This document shows, in pieces, positions 1 through 7,838 of a stretch of DNA of 64,000 nucleotides; within the stretch, counting starts at the first letter, position 1, and every line of letters begins with the position of its first letter. A program made the position numbers and the translations under genes. Under the pieces are notes generated by a model, which did not search any database, was not told the DNA's origin, and worked only from the letters and a program-made list of their open reading frames with translations. Source of the stretch: JACVRW01 sp963813495 (GTDB taxonomy: Bacteria; Actinomycetota; Thermoleophilia; Solirubrobacterales; Thermoleophilaceae); NCBI GenBank assembly GCA_963813495.1, contig CAWEZC010000010.1, positions 1 to 64,000 of the forward strand, in the 5' to 3' direction.

Positions 1-678
1 GAAGCGCTTCAGCACGTCCATGTCGATCTGCTCGGGCTCGTCGTAACGGTAGCCCCGCTCCTGCATGCAGGCGGACCAGCTCTCCACGGCTCTCACCATC
101 CGCTGGTCCTGGTTGATCCGCTCCTCAAGTTCGTCGAACTTTCCCTGGAGCGTCGCCAGCACCGCCGCTCCGCCGAAGATCACCTCGGTCGCCTTTTTCG
201 TGCAGCCGCCGAGCTCGGTCGCGGCGTCGTTGTCTATCGCCTCCGCGAACGTGAGACCGGGATTGTCGCCCCAGAGTGCCCGATCGTAGGCCGCCCTGTC
301 GGCGACGCCGAGGGTTCTGCGGAGCCGCTGGTTGGGGTCCGACTCGACGGTGCCGCGCCCGAATAGCGTGCTGATGCCGTACCCGAACTGGTCGAGAAAC
401 TCCTCGTCGGACATGCGCGCATTCCCAGTGAGCGCCGCGCGCTGGGCGAGCGGGTCCAAGGGCACGTAGTCGAAGCCCTGCGCCTTCATACAGTCGCGGA
501 TGCGCCCCTCGACGCGGCTTTGTCGTTCGACGACCCCGCTTTCGCTGAATCCCAGCTGGTCCTCGAGCTCGACCGGAGTGTCCGGGGCGGCCGGATCGTC
601 GCCACCACAGCCGAAGAACAGGATCATGGCTATCACCGCGGCGGTCAGCGACGGTAGATGACGGCGCGCGTGGGTCAT
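1..678 (-). CDS. Lipoprotein of the MacB-like exporter operon, cut by the window edge
   Basis: The frame is open from an ATG at 678 to position 1, 226 codons without a stop, so the gene is incomplete at its C-terminus. The product starts with a short basic stretch and a hydrophobic segment ending in a lipobox (LFFGC, Cys24), which predicts a membrane-anchored lipoprotein. The rest is hydrophilic with several Cys (RDCMKAQGF, GGCTKKA, SACMQERGY) that look like paired CM..GY elements. I do not recognise a named family. It starts 22 bases after the stop of the ABC permease and is probably co-transcribed with it, which suggests an accessory or substrate-handling role for the exporter; that role is inference. 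Confidence 0.75.
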   Translation of the reverse strand, partial: MTHARRHLPSLTAAVIAMILFFGCGGDDPAAPDTPVELEDQLGFSESGVVERQSRVEGRIRDCMKAQGFDYVPLDPLAQRAALTGNARMSDEEFLDQFGYGISTLFGRGTVESDPNQRLRRTLGVADRAAYDRALWGDNPGLTFAEAIDNDAATELGGCTKKATEVIFGGAAVLATLQGKFDELEERINQDQRMVRAVESWSACMQERGYRYDEPEQIDMDVLKRF

Positions 679-700
679 GCGGTCCAGTCCTTTCGTGGGA

Positions 701-1936
701 TCACGAGGTCCCCGATCGAAGGGCCTCGACGGGTTCCATAACGGCGGCTCGCAAGGACGGGTAGGCGCCCGAGAGCAGCCCGATCAGCGCGCCGGCTAGT
801 GGTGCGGCTAAGGGCACCCACGGATCCAGCACAGGGGTCCAGGTCCGGCTGGCGGAGACGGCGACGACCACGAGGATGCCGAGGCTCGCCCCCACGATTC
901 CGCCCAGGAGCCCCATCACCGCACTCTCGACCAGGAACTGCGCCGCGATGTGCCGGCGAGCCGCCCCCAGCGCTCGTCGCAGGCCGATCTCGCCCACCCG
1001 CTCGAGCACCGAGACGAGGGTGACGTTCGCGATGCCGAGCGCGCCCACTAGCAGCGACACGCCGCCGAGCAGCAGGAAGAGGGCGTTCAGGTCGTTCTCC
1101 ACTCCGGCACGGAGCGTCTTGGGATCCGGCGGAGCGGCCACCCGCAACAGCGCAGGGTCGGTCGGACTCAGCGCCTTCGGCGCTTGGCGGGCGACGACCT
1201 CGACGGCGCCGATGTCGGTCTCCACCTGCACCGAAGCGGGCGCGGCCAGCCCGAACTCCCGGCGCGCGGTGCCGTTCGGGATGGTGACCGAGCCGATCAG
1301 CGCGGGCTGGCGCTCGACGCTCGCGACCAGGCCGCTGACCTGATACAGCCGGTCGCCAATGAAGATCGCCGGCTGCTGGTCGACGTTCGTGATGCCGAGC
1401 CTCCGGGCGGCGTTCGCACCCAGCACGGCCGTACGGTCGGCCCGCGCCGAATGCCCGGCGTCGGGGAAACGGCCGGCCGTGAGCTGGGCGCGCACAGCAC
1501 GCCACAGCCCCGGGGACGCCGCCTTGACCGGCAGCTGCACGTCGGTCTGGCCAAGCGGATCGTTGATAGGGACCGATCGCACGAGCGCCCCCCGCACGGC
1601 GACGTCGGAGAGGGTTCCCGCCTCAGCGACTCCGTTCAGGCGACGCAACCGGGTCTCCGCGTCCCAGGGGATCGCCTCGCTGGCCGCATTCCCGCCGAGT
1701 GCCCCGGGCACGGGCGTGACGACGACATCTGTGGCGGCGACCTCGCTGAAGCGCCCGACGATCTGATTGCCGGCGGTCTTCGACAGCCCGATCGTGGCCA
1801 CGAGGGCGCCGACGCCGATGACGGTCCCAAGCACGGTCAGCGCCACCCGGCCCGGTCGCGCCAACAGCCCTGCGGCGGCCTCCCGCAGAAGGTCGCGCGG
1901 CGGCAGGCGCGGAGGCGGCGGAGGCACCGGGGTCAT
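701..1936 (-). CDS. MacB/FtsX-type ABC transporter permease
   Basis: The 411-residue product has the MacB layout: a Pro-rich cytoplasmic N-terminus, one transmembrane helix at about residues 30-52, a large extracytoplasmic region (about 55-280), then three C-terminal helices (about 282-310, 332-360 and 372-398). The cytoplasmic loop motif RVGEIGLRRALGA and the terminal EPVEALR are typical of MacB/LolE-like permeases. Its ATG overlaps the ATPase stop in an ATGA, so the two are translationally coupled. Such permeases work by mechanotransmission, moving a peptide, drug or lipoprotein from the outer face of the membrane; the substrate cannot be read from the sequence. Confidence 0.9.
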   Translation of the reverse strand: MTPVPPPPPRLPPRDLLREAAAGLLARPGRVALTVLGTVIGVGALVATIGLSKTAGNQIVGRFSEVAATDVVVTPVPGALGGNAASEAIPWDAETRLRRLNGVAEAGTLSDVAVRGALVRSVPINDPLGQTDVQLPVKAASPGLWRAVRAQLTAGRFPDAGHSARADRTAVLGANAARRLGITNVDQQPAIFIGDRLYQVSGLVASVERQPALIGSVTIPNGTARREFGLAAPASVQVETDIGAVEVVARQAPKALSPTDPALLRVAAPPDPKTLRAGVENDLNALFLLLGGVSLLVGALGIANVTLVSVLERVGEIGLRRALGAARRHIAAQFLVESAVMGLLGGIVGASLGILVVVAVSASRTWTPVLDPWVPLAAPLAGALIGLLSGAYPSLRAAVMEPVEALRSGTS

Positions 1937-2667
1937 TCGTCCATCTCCTCGATGTCCCCGTCCACGATGCGCCCGTCAACCAGGCGCACCACCCGCCTTG
2001 CTGTCGCGGCTACCGCCTCGTCGTGGGTCACGACGACGAGCGTGAGCCCCTGCCGGGCGAGCGCGTCGAAGAGCAGCAGCAGGGATTCCGTGTTCGCGGA
2101 ATCGAGGTTGCCCGTCGGCTCGTCGCAAAGGAGCAGGCTGGGCGACGCCAGCAGCGCCCGGGCGATCGCCACGCGCTGCTGCTCTCCACCCGAGAGCTTC
2201 GTGGGCAGAAAGTCACGGCGCTGCCCCATCCCGACCCGCTCGAGGGCGGTGACGGCGCGCTCGCGCCGTCCCACCCGCGTGCCGCCGGCGTAGAGCTCGG
2301 CGAGCGTCACGTTCTCGACCGCCGTGCGGTGCCTGAGCAGGTGGAAGCTCTGGAAGACGAAGCCGATGCGTCGCGCTCGCACAGCTGTGAGCTCGCCTTC
2401 GCTGAGCCGGCTTACGTCCAGGCCGTCGATGAGGTAGGTCCCGACCGTCGGGTGATCGAGGCAGCCGAGGATGTTCAGCAGAGTGGACTTGCCCGATCCC
2501 GACGGTCCGACGATCGCCACCCAGTCCCCACGGTCGATCGTCAGATCGACACCGCGAAGCGCGTCGACGGGCGGATCGCTGCCGTAGGTGCGTCCGACCC
2601 CGCGTAGCTCGACAACGGGCCAGCCCTCGCCCGGGTTCAGCACCTGTTCGAGAGACGCGGAGTGCAT
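1933..2667 (-). CDS. ABC transporter ATP-binding protein, MacB/LolD type
   Basis: The product is 244 residues with a complete nucleotide-binding domain: Walker A GPSGSGKS, Q-loop in VFQSFHLL, signature LSGGEQQRVAIARALL, Walker B LLLCDEPTGNLD and the switch His in VVVTHD. The STLLNILGCLD stretch after Walker A is characteristic of the MacB/LolD class. I start it at the ATG at 2667 (MHSASLEQV), 28 bases after the adaptor stop. A longer in-frame start at 2802 would overlap the adaptor by over 100 bases with a low-complexity leader. It forms an operon with the adaptor upstream and the permease downstream. Confidence 0.92.
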   Translation of the reverse strand: MHSASLEQVLNPGEGWPVVELRGVGRTYGSDPPVDALRGVDLTIDRGDWVAIVGPSGSGKSTLLNILGCLDHPTVGTYLIDGLDVSRLSEGELTAVRARRIGFVFQSFHLLRHRTAVENVTLAELYAGGTRVGRRERAVTALERVGMGQRRDFLPTKLSGGEQQRVAIARALLASPSLLLCDEPTGNLDSANTESLLLLFDALARQGLTLVVVTHDEAVAATARRVVRLVDGRIVDGDIEEMDE

Positions 2668-2695
2668 CGCGAGCGGGTCGGCGCTTGGGAGAGGG

Positions 2696-4585
2696 TCAGG
2701 GCCCAACGCCGCTCCCCGCGGTGCCCGCGCCCCTGGCCCCGACGATGACGAGATCGTCGGCCGCGAGTCGGTCGCTGACCGGCCGAACCTCGACGAGGCC
2801 ATGGGCCGCGAGCCCCGGCTCGACCTCCACGTACTCTGCCAGCCCGCCTACACCCTCGCGCTGGACCCGCGTACTCCCGTCGGCGCCGACGGACAATGCG
2901 TTGACGGGGACCGTGAGCACGGCCTCCCGCGTGCTCTTGACGGCGATAGTCAGCTTCACCGAGGCCCCGACCAGCTGAGCGGGTGCCGTCCCGGGCGCGA
3001 CCTCGAGGTACACGCGCGCCGGGTCGACCTTGTGCGTCCCGGGACGGTCGGCGACCTGGGTCACGACGCCGGTCGCCCGGACGCCGAGGTCCGGCTCCTC
3101 GATCGTGACTCGCGCCCCCGGCCTCACCAGCTTGGCGTCGTTCAGCGAGAGCGACGAGTCGATCGCGAGGCGCGAGTTGCTGACCGTCATCACGTTCCCG
3201 GCCGCGGTGTCGCCCCGGCGAACACGCACGGAGTCGACGCGCAGCGGAAGGGTCGGGAAGAACAGCACCTCGTTCGCGGGCACCTGGATGCCGATCCTGC
3301 CGGCCAGCCGAGCCGCCTCCGCCTCGGTCTCCCGGGCCTCCCGCGCCGCCGACTCGCTCAGGAGCCGCTGCAGCGAGGTGTCGCCGGGGGTGCTCAGCAC
3401 CCGAAGCCGCGTGGCAGCGAGCAGTGCCTGGCGGCGCGCCGTCGACAGCGCCCGCTCCGCCCGCACGAGCCTCGCGGCGGCGGTTCGCGAGCTGCTGATC
3501 GCACGGCCCCGGTCGGCTCTGGCGATCGCGACGGCATCGTCACCCGCAGCGCGCGTGGCCGCGGCGGACCTGGCGGCGGCGCGGAGATCGAGTTGGGCGA
3601 CGGCGATGTCGTCAGCCGCCTGCCGGCCCGCGGCCTCAAGGGCAGCGCGCTCGGCCGGCGAGGTGTCGGGCGGCGCCTCGGCGAGGGTGCGCTGCGCCTC
3701 GGTCTGCGCGTCAACCGCCTTGTTGAGCGTCGCCTGCTTGAGCGCCACATCCGCCGCCGCCAGCTCATTGTCTCGTCGCGCGCTGCTCAGCGCGAGCGTG
3801 ATGGCGGTCGTGCGCCGCGCAGCCTCCCCGGCGTCGCTTGCCCTGATCCGAGCGGTCCTCAGTCCGAGCGCCGCGCTGTCGATTCCGTTCCGAGCCGTCT
3901 CGACGTCCATGCGCGCTTGTGCGATCTCGCCCGGCGTGACCCCGCGGGCCGCGCTCTGGATCGCCAGGCGGGCTTGAAGATGGAGGTCACGGGCCGCCGC
4001 TGCGCCGGCGTTGGCGGTGCGCAGCTGATCGATCTGGATGTCGGTCGGGCCGAAGGGCGCCCAGCCCTCGCTCTCGTACCAGGCGGCTACCGCCGCCCCG
4101 GTCTCGCCGTCGTAGCGGCCGTCGACGGGCCCGGGCGAAAACCCCAGCCGCACCAGCGCGCTCTCAAGCTGGCCGACGTCCGGGCCCCTGCTCCCGGGAC
4201 CGATGTCGCGGTGAGACGGCACCGCGCCCCCAAGGACAAACACTGGGCGCCCCGAGAGCGACATCGCGACGGTGCCCTCCGCGATGCTTGTTCCCCGGCG
4301 TGGCCGCTGGGTGACGATCTCGCTGTCGCCGCTGCCCTGCTTGACCTGCGAAGTGGCGAGCACGACCGGCTGCGGCGAGCCGTAGCGGACCGTCCCTCGG
4401 ACGATTACCTCGCTCGCAAGCACGCGCCGCTCCACCGGCACGGTGATTGCCCCAGGCTTGGGAGCGGCGGTCTCGGCGGCTACCTGGGCCGGCGAGCGGA
4501 CCTGACGCCCGGCAACCCAGGCTCCCAGTGCGAGCAGGACGACAAGGCTCAGGCCGACCCCGACGCTTCGTCTAGCGGCGATCAT
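2696..4585 (-). CDS. Membrane-fusion/adaptor protein with peptidoglycan-binding domain
   Basis: The 629-residue product has an N-terminal anchor helix (about 8-25), a first beta segment, a peptidoglycan-binding-1-like domain (about 129-175, with RGPDVGQLESALVRLGF and DGRYDGETGAAV), a long Ala/Arg-rich coiled coil (about 185-430) and a C-terminal HlyD/RND-adaptor-type beta-barrel and membrane-proximal region. In Gram-negatives MacA bridges MacB to an outer-membrane channel. Here the peptidoglycan-binding domain suggests docking to the cell wall instead. It is the first gene of the ATPase-permease-lipoprotein set and starts 55 bases after the secreted protein upstream. Family assignment is good; the docking role is inference. 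Confidence 0.88.
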   Translation of the reverse strand: MIAARRSVGVGLSLVVLLALGAWVAGRQVRSPAQVAAETAAPKPGAITVPVERRVLASEVIVRGTVRYGSPQPVVLATSQVKQGSGDSEIVTQRPRRGTSIAEGTVAMSLSGRPVFVLGGAVPSHRDIGPGSRGPDVGQLESALVRLGFSPGPVDGRYDGETGAAVAAWYESEGWAPFGPTDIQIDQLRTANAGAAAARDLHLQARLAIQSAARGVTPGEIAQARMDVETARNGIDSAALGLRTARIRASDAGEAARRTTAITLALSSARRDNELAAADVALKQATLNKAVDAQTEAQRTLAEAPPDTSPAERAALEAAGRQAADDIAVAQLDLRAAARSAAATRAAGDDAVAIARADRGRAISSSRTAAARLVRAERALSTARRQALLAATRLRVLSTPGDTSLQRLLSESAAREARETEAEAARLAGRIGIQVPANEVLFFPTLPLRVDSVRVRRGDTAAGNVMTVSNSRLAIDSSLSLNDAKLVRPGARVTIEEPDLGVRATGVVTQVADRPGTHKVDPARVYLEVAPGTAPAQLVGASVKLTIAVKSTREAVLTVPVNALSVGADGSTRVQREGVGGLAEYVEVEPGLAAHGLVEVRPVSDRLAADDLVIVGARGAGTAGSGVGP

Positions 4586-4640
4586 CGCTCACGCGTCCAC
4601 TGCGGCAGAGCCGGAGGCGCGGGCTCCTTTGTGCGGAGGC

Positions 4641-6227
4641 TCATCGATAGCTGACCAGGTCCAGCCGCCCGTCTGCAGGCTTCTCGCGCACGAGCCCCAC
4701 TCCCGCGCAGTAGAGCTTGAACTCGGTGCTCTTGTCGAGCGGGGCGAAGTCCCTCGTCCTGATGCAGTCGTCGAACTGCCCGGCTGGTGTTGTCACCCCG
4801 AGCCCAATCGCCACGACCTTCGAGCGGTCCTCGGCTACGCCCGGCGCCCGCTCCTGCTCGAACACCTTTCCCACCTTCGGCTTGGCGGGCATGAATAGAC
4901 CCGGCTTCGCGCCCTTCTTGCCGGCGAGCCATTGGCCTTCGTGGCCGACGACCTTGCCGTTCTCTATGTCGTCAACCCGCTCGCCGAAGTACCAGACCCT
5001 TCCTTTCCGGTCCTGGGCGAAGTAGTCGTTCGTGTGTTCGACGAGCTCGCCGTCCTCGAACTCGCGGACGTCGACGATCGCCACACGGACTCCTGCCACC
5101 CGTGTGGTTCTCTTCAGCACGCGGCTGACGACGCGGGTCTTGGTGTCGCCCTCGCGCCCTTCGAAGACGGTGCGCTTGACCGAGGTGAGGGGAACGAGTG
5201 GGTGGTCGACCTTCGCTGTGTACCTTGCGGGCCGCTTGGTGGATCCGCGCCCCGGTCCAGGCGAGCCGCCCCGGTTGTCGTCTGCGAGCCGTGCCGCAGC
5301 ACCCGTGTCACCCGAGCCCCCGGCCGGCGGGACCGCGCTGTCCGGTGGTGCCACCGACCCCGGAGGCGCCTCCGCAGGCGTGGTGGCGCCGTACAGCCCG
5401 CTGATGGCGTAGCCACGCGTATCGAGCTCCAGCGCTTCCCTGTTGGCGATCGCGCGCGCGCCGGGCTCGAGTTGCGCCGAGCCGGTCAGCACCAGCGTCT
5501 CTCCCTCCGGATCGTCCACAGCGCCGACCTGGATGATGCCCACGCCGCGTGCGTGATACTTGGTCTGGATGCCGCCCTCCGGATCGAGCGGGCTCGTCTC
5601 ATGGGTCAGCAACACTGGGGCGAAGCAGGCGACCGGGACGCAGACCTGCCCTTCCCCGCTGATCGTCTCCGCGCAGTCGAGGAAGGCGATCGTGGGCGAG
5701 AAGCCCTGTAACCACGACTGGCCCTTCTGTGGCGAGTCCAGCATGTGTATTCCGGCTTCGGCGCCGGCCACACCGGCGATCCAGGTGTTCGGCGCTCCGA
5801 AGAACGCTCCGTCCTCGAACTCCTCGGGGTATTCCCCGAGGTTCCAGACGTTGCCGTTGTCATCCTGCGCGAAGAACGCCAGCTCCCTCTCGGCGAGCTC
5901 ATCTTCGTTTACATCCACATCCCAGACGACTCGGGTCGGCACACCGTCGATCACCTTGGTCAGGTCCGTGACCGTGAACGTCACCGTATGAGGCAGCGGC
6001 CCGCCGCCCCGGTTCGCACGCCCCTCGAGGGTCAACTGTGTCCCGGGGGTCAGCGGGAGCCACTCGTTGTCGATTACGAGTGGCTCGAGAAACTCGTCCC
6101 GCACGAACGCGACAGGTTGAGGGCAGGGAGGAGCGGCGGTTGCGCTGGATGTCGCAGCGCCGGCTTGGCCGGCCGCGGCCGTCACTGCACCGGCGCCGAG
6201 GAGCAAGACCGCGGCAAGGGTACTCAT
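4641..6227 (-). CDS. Secreted protein with a tandem-duplicated domain, function unknown
   Basis: I start at the ATG at 6227, which has GGAGGG eight bases upstream; an ATG at 6260 lacks this. The 528-residue product begins with a signal peptide (LAAVLLLGAGAVTAAAG). It contains two copies of the same domain, roughly residues 55-220 and 340-528, separated by a Pro/Gly/Ser-rich linker. Each copy carries a region ending in FFAQDDNGNVW or YFAQDRKGRVW followed by GE, and later a W-x-AG motif (TWIAGVAGAEAG, QWLAGKKGAKPG). I recognise this as a recurrent secreted type in actinobacteria but know of no function. Position just before the exporter operon suggests an exported or wall-associated partner. 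Confidence 0.8.
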   Translation of the reverse strand: MSTLAAVLLLGAGAVTAAAGQAGAATSSATAAPPCPQPVAFVRDEFLEPLVIDNEWLPLTPGTQLTLEGRANRGGGPLPHTVTFTVTDLTKVIDGVPTRVVWDVDVNEDELAERELAFFAQDDNGNVWNLGEYPEEFEDGAFFGAPNTWIAGVAGAEAGIHMLDSPQKGQSWLQGFSPTIAFLDCAETISGEGQVCVPVACFAPVLLTHETSPLDPEGGIQTKYHARGVGIIQVGAVDDPEGETLVLTGSAQLEPGARAIANREALELDTRGYAISGLYGATTPAEAPPGSVAPPDSAVPPAGGSGDTGAAARLADDNRGGSPGPGRGSTKRPARYTAKVDHPLVPLTSVKRTVFEGREGDTKTRVVSRVLKRTTRVAGVRVAIVDVREFEDGELVEHTNDYFAQDRKGRVWYFGERVDDIENGKVVGHEGQWLAGKKGAKPGLFMPAKPKVGKVFEQERAPGVAEDRSKVVAIGLGVTTPAGQFDDCIRTRDFAPLDKSTEFKLYCAGVGLVREKPADGRLDLVSYR

Positions 6228-6462
6228 GCTGGGCCCTCCGGCCAGGTGTTCCCTGAACATTGAGTTCTCCTACGAGCAGTGTCCCGAGCCGCGTGCATGT
6301 AGGCGACCCCCTATCTGGCTATATCTGCAACCCCAAGTGAGGAGATTTCTTGCACGCGGTCGCCATTCGTGCTCAATTGCGTTGACCACCCCACCGGACC
6401 CTTCTGGGACTTGCCCAGATAGCACCGGTCGGCGTGACCAACGTCTGAGAGGAGTCCCGAGA
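6228..6462. promoter_or_regulatory. Divergent intergenic region between duplicated-domain protein and Vgb-like protein
   Basis: These 235 bases separate two divergent secreted-protein genes and must hold promoters for both. The centre (about 6300-6380) is clearly more AT-rich than its surroundings, with ctatctggctatatctgc and a TTGCAC hexamer at about 6349. I could not assign matching -35/-10 pairs with confidence. Shine-Dalgarno sequences lie at both ends: GGAGGG for the minus gene and GAGAGGAG at about 6447-6454 for the plus gene. Confidence 0.5.
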
Positions 6463-7779
6463 ATGTCGTCTGGCCCGCGAATGGCAGGGGTCGCGACAAC
6501 GGGCCTCATGGCGCCCTTCCGAACGGCGGACCGAGCGAGGAGCCGACTCGTCGCTGGCCTGCTGCCGGCAGCAGTGCTCGCCTGGGTGGCGGTGCTCCTC
6601 GCGCCGGCGCCGGCGCTGGCCATTGACGAGTTTTCGGTAGCGCCCGGCATCAATCCCGGTGGAATAACCGCCGGGCCCGATGGCGCGCTGTGGTTCGTCG
6701 AGGAAGGGACGAACACGATCGGGCGGATCACGACCGCCGGTGTCGTGACCAACCACTTCCCGGTCCCAGCCGGTCCCGCTTCGTCGGTGAGCGCGCTCGA
6801 TCAGATCACCGCTGGGCCAGACGGGGCGCTCTGGTTCACACAGCCCCGGGACAATCAGATCGGGCGACTCACAACCGCCGGTGGCATGCCCGCAGAGTTC
6901 ACTTTTTCCATCCCCGACGCCGAGCCCGAGGGGATTACCGTCGGACCGGACGGTGCGCTCTGGTTCACCGCGGCAAAGGCCGGCAAGATCGGGCGAATCA
7001 CGACCGCGGGGGTATTCGACCCCCCGACCGGATTTCCGCCAACAGGCATTGCCGGGGAGGGAATTTCCGACATAACCGTGGGGGCCGATGGAGCGCTCTG
7101 GTTCACCGAATCAACCGGCAACCGGATCGGGCGCATCACCACGGGCGGAACAATCACTCACTACGACGTTCCGACCTCGAGCAGCGACCCGTCCGGAATA
7201 ACGCAGGGCCCCGGCGGCCTCTGGTTCACCGAATTCAACACCGGGCAGCTCGCTCAGATCACGACCGCCGGGTCAATCACCGAATATCCGGGCGCCGGGG
7301 TCGGTCCATCCGCGATAGCCGTCGGGCGCGATGGGGCCCTCTGGTACACCGAATCGGACCCCAGCGCCAACGCGATCGGCCGGATGACCACGGGCGGCGT
7401 TGTCACCAACCACTTCCCAGTTCCAACTCCCGGCAGCGAGCCCTCCGACATCACCACCGGGCCCGACGGCGCGCTCTGGTTCACAGAGTTCCTCGGTAAC
7501 AAGATCGGCCGGATCGAGACCGCTCCGCCGTTCGTTCCGCCCCCGCCTCCGCCGCCTGTCTCGATTCTCCCCGCGAAGAAGAAGCCGAGCTGCACCGTGC
7601 CCAAGGTGCGCGGCCTGAGCCTGCGGAAGGCCAAGAAGAAGCTCAAGCGGGCGAAGTGCAAGTACCGGATTCGTGGAACGGGCAGAGTCGTCTCTACCTC
7701 ACCGAAGGCGGGAAAGCGCACGACCAAGAGGGTCGCGGTGAAGGCCAAGCCCAAGAGGCCCAAAGGCAGAGCGCGCTAG
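6463..7779 (+). CDS. Secreted Vgb-like seven-bladed beta-propeller with C-terminal PASTA domain
   Basis: The ATG at 6463 follows GAGAGGAG; the open frame extends upstream to 6226 but that part is not convincing. The 438-residue product has a signal peptide (about 25-48, ending ALA) and seven repeats of about 45 residues with the pattern GIT.GPDGALWFTE...IGRITT, as in virginiamycin B lyase and related propellers. A Pro-rich linker leads to a PASTA domain (CTVPKVRGLSLRKAKKKLK) and a Lys/Arg-rich tail. Vgb linearises streptogramin B, but most secreted actinobacterial homologues have no shown lyase activity. A wall-bound binding or sensing role through PASTA is equally likely. Confidence 0.85.
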   Translation: MSSGPRMAGVATTGLMAPFRTADRARSRLVAGLLPAAVLAWVAVLLAPAPALAIDEFSVAPGINPGGITAGPDGALWFVEEGTNTIGRITTAGVVTNHFPVPAGPASSVSALDQITAGPDGALWFTQPRDNQIGRLTTAGGMPAEFTFSIPDAEPEGITVGPDGALWFTAAKAGKIGRITTAGVFDPPTGFPPTGIAGEGISDITVGADGALWFTESTGNRIGRITTGGTITHYDVPTSSSDPSGITQGPGGLWFTEFNTGQLAQITTAGSITEYPGAGVGPSAIAVGRDGALWYTESDPSANAIGRMTTGGVVTNHFPVPTPGSEPSDITTGPDGALWFTEFLGNKIGRIETAPPFVPPPPPPPVSILPAKKKPSCTVPKVRGLSLRKAKKKLKRAKCKYRIRGTGRVVSTSPKAGKRTTKRVAVKAKPKRPKGRAR

Positions 7780-7838
7780 CGGCGACGGAACCAGCCAGTG
7801 GATGGACTGTCATCAACCGTGAATGGGGGTTGCCGTCA

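Noticed and set aside
2588..4654. 688-codon open frame on the plus strand
   Set aside because: It lies opposite the adaptor gene and has Arg/Gly/Pro-rich shadow composition with no recognisable motif.
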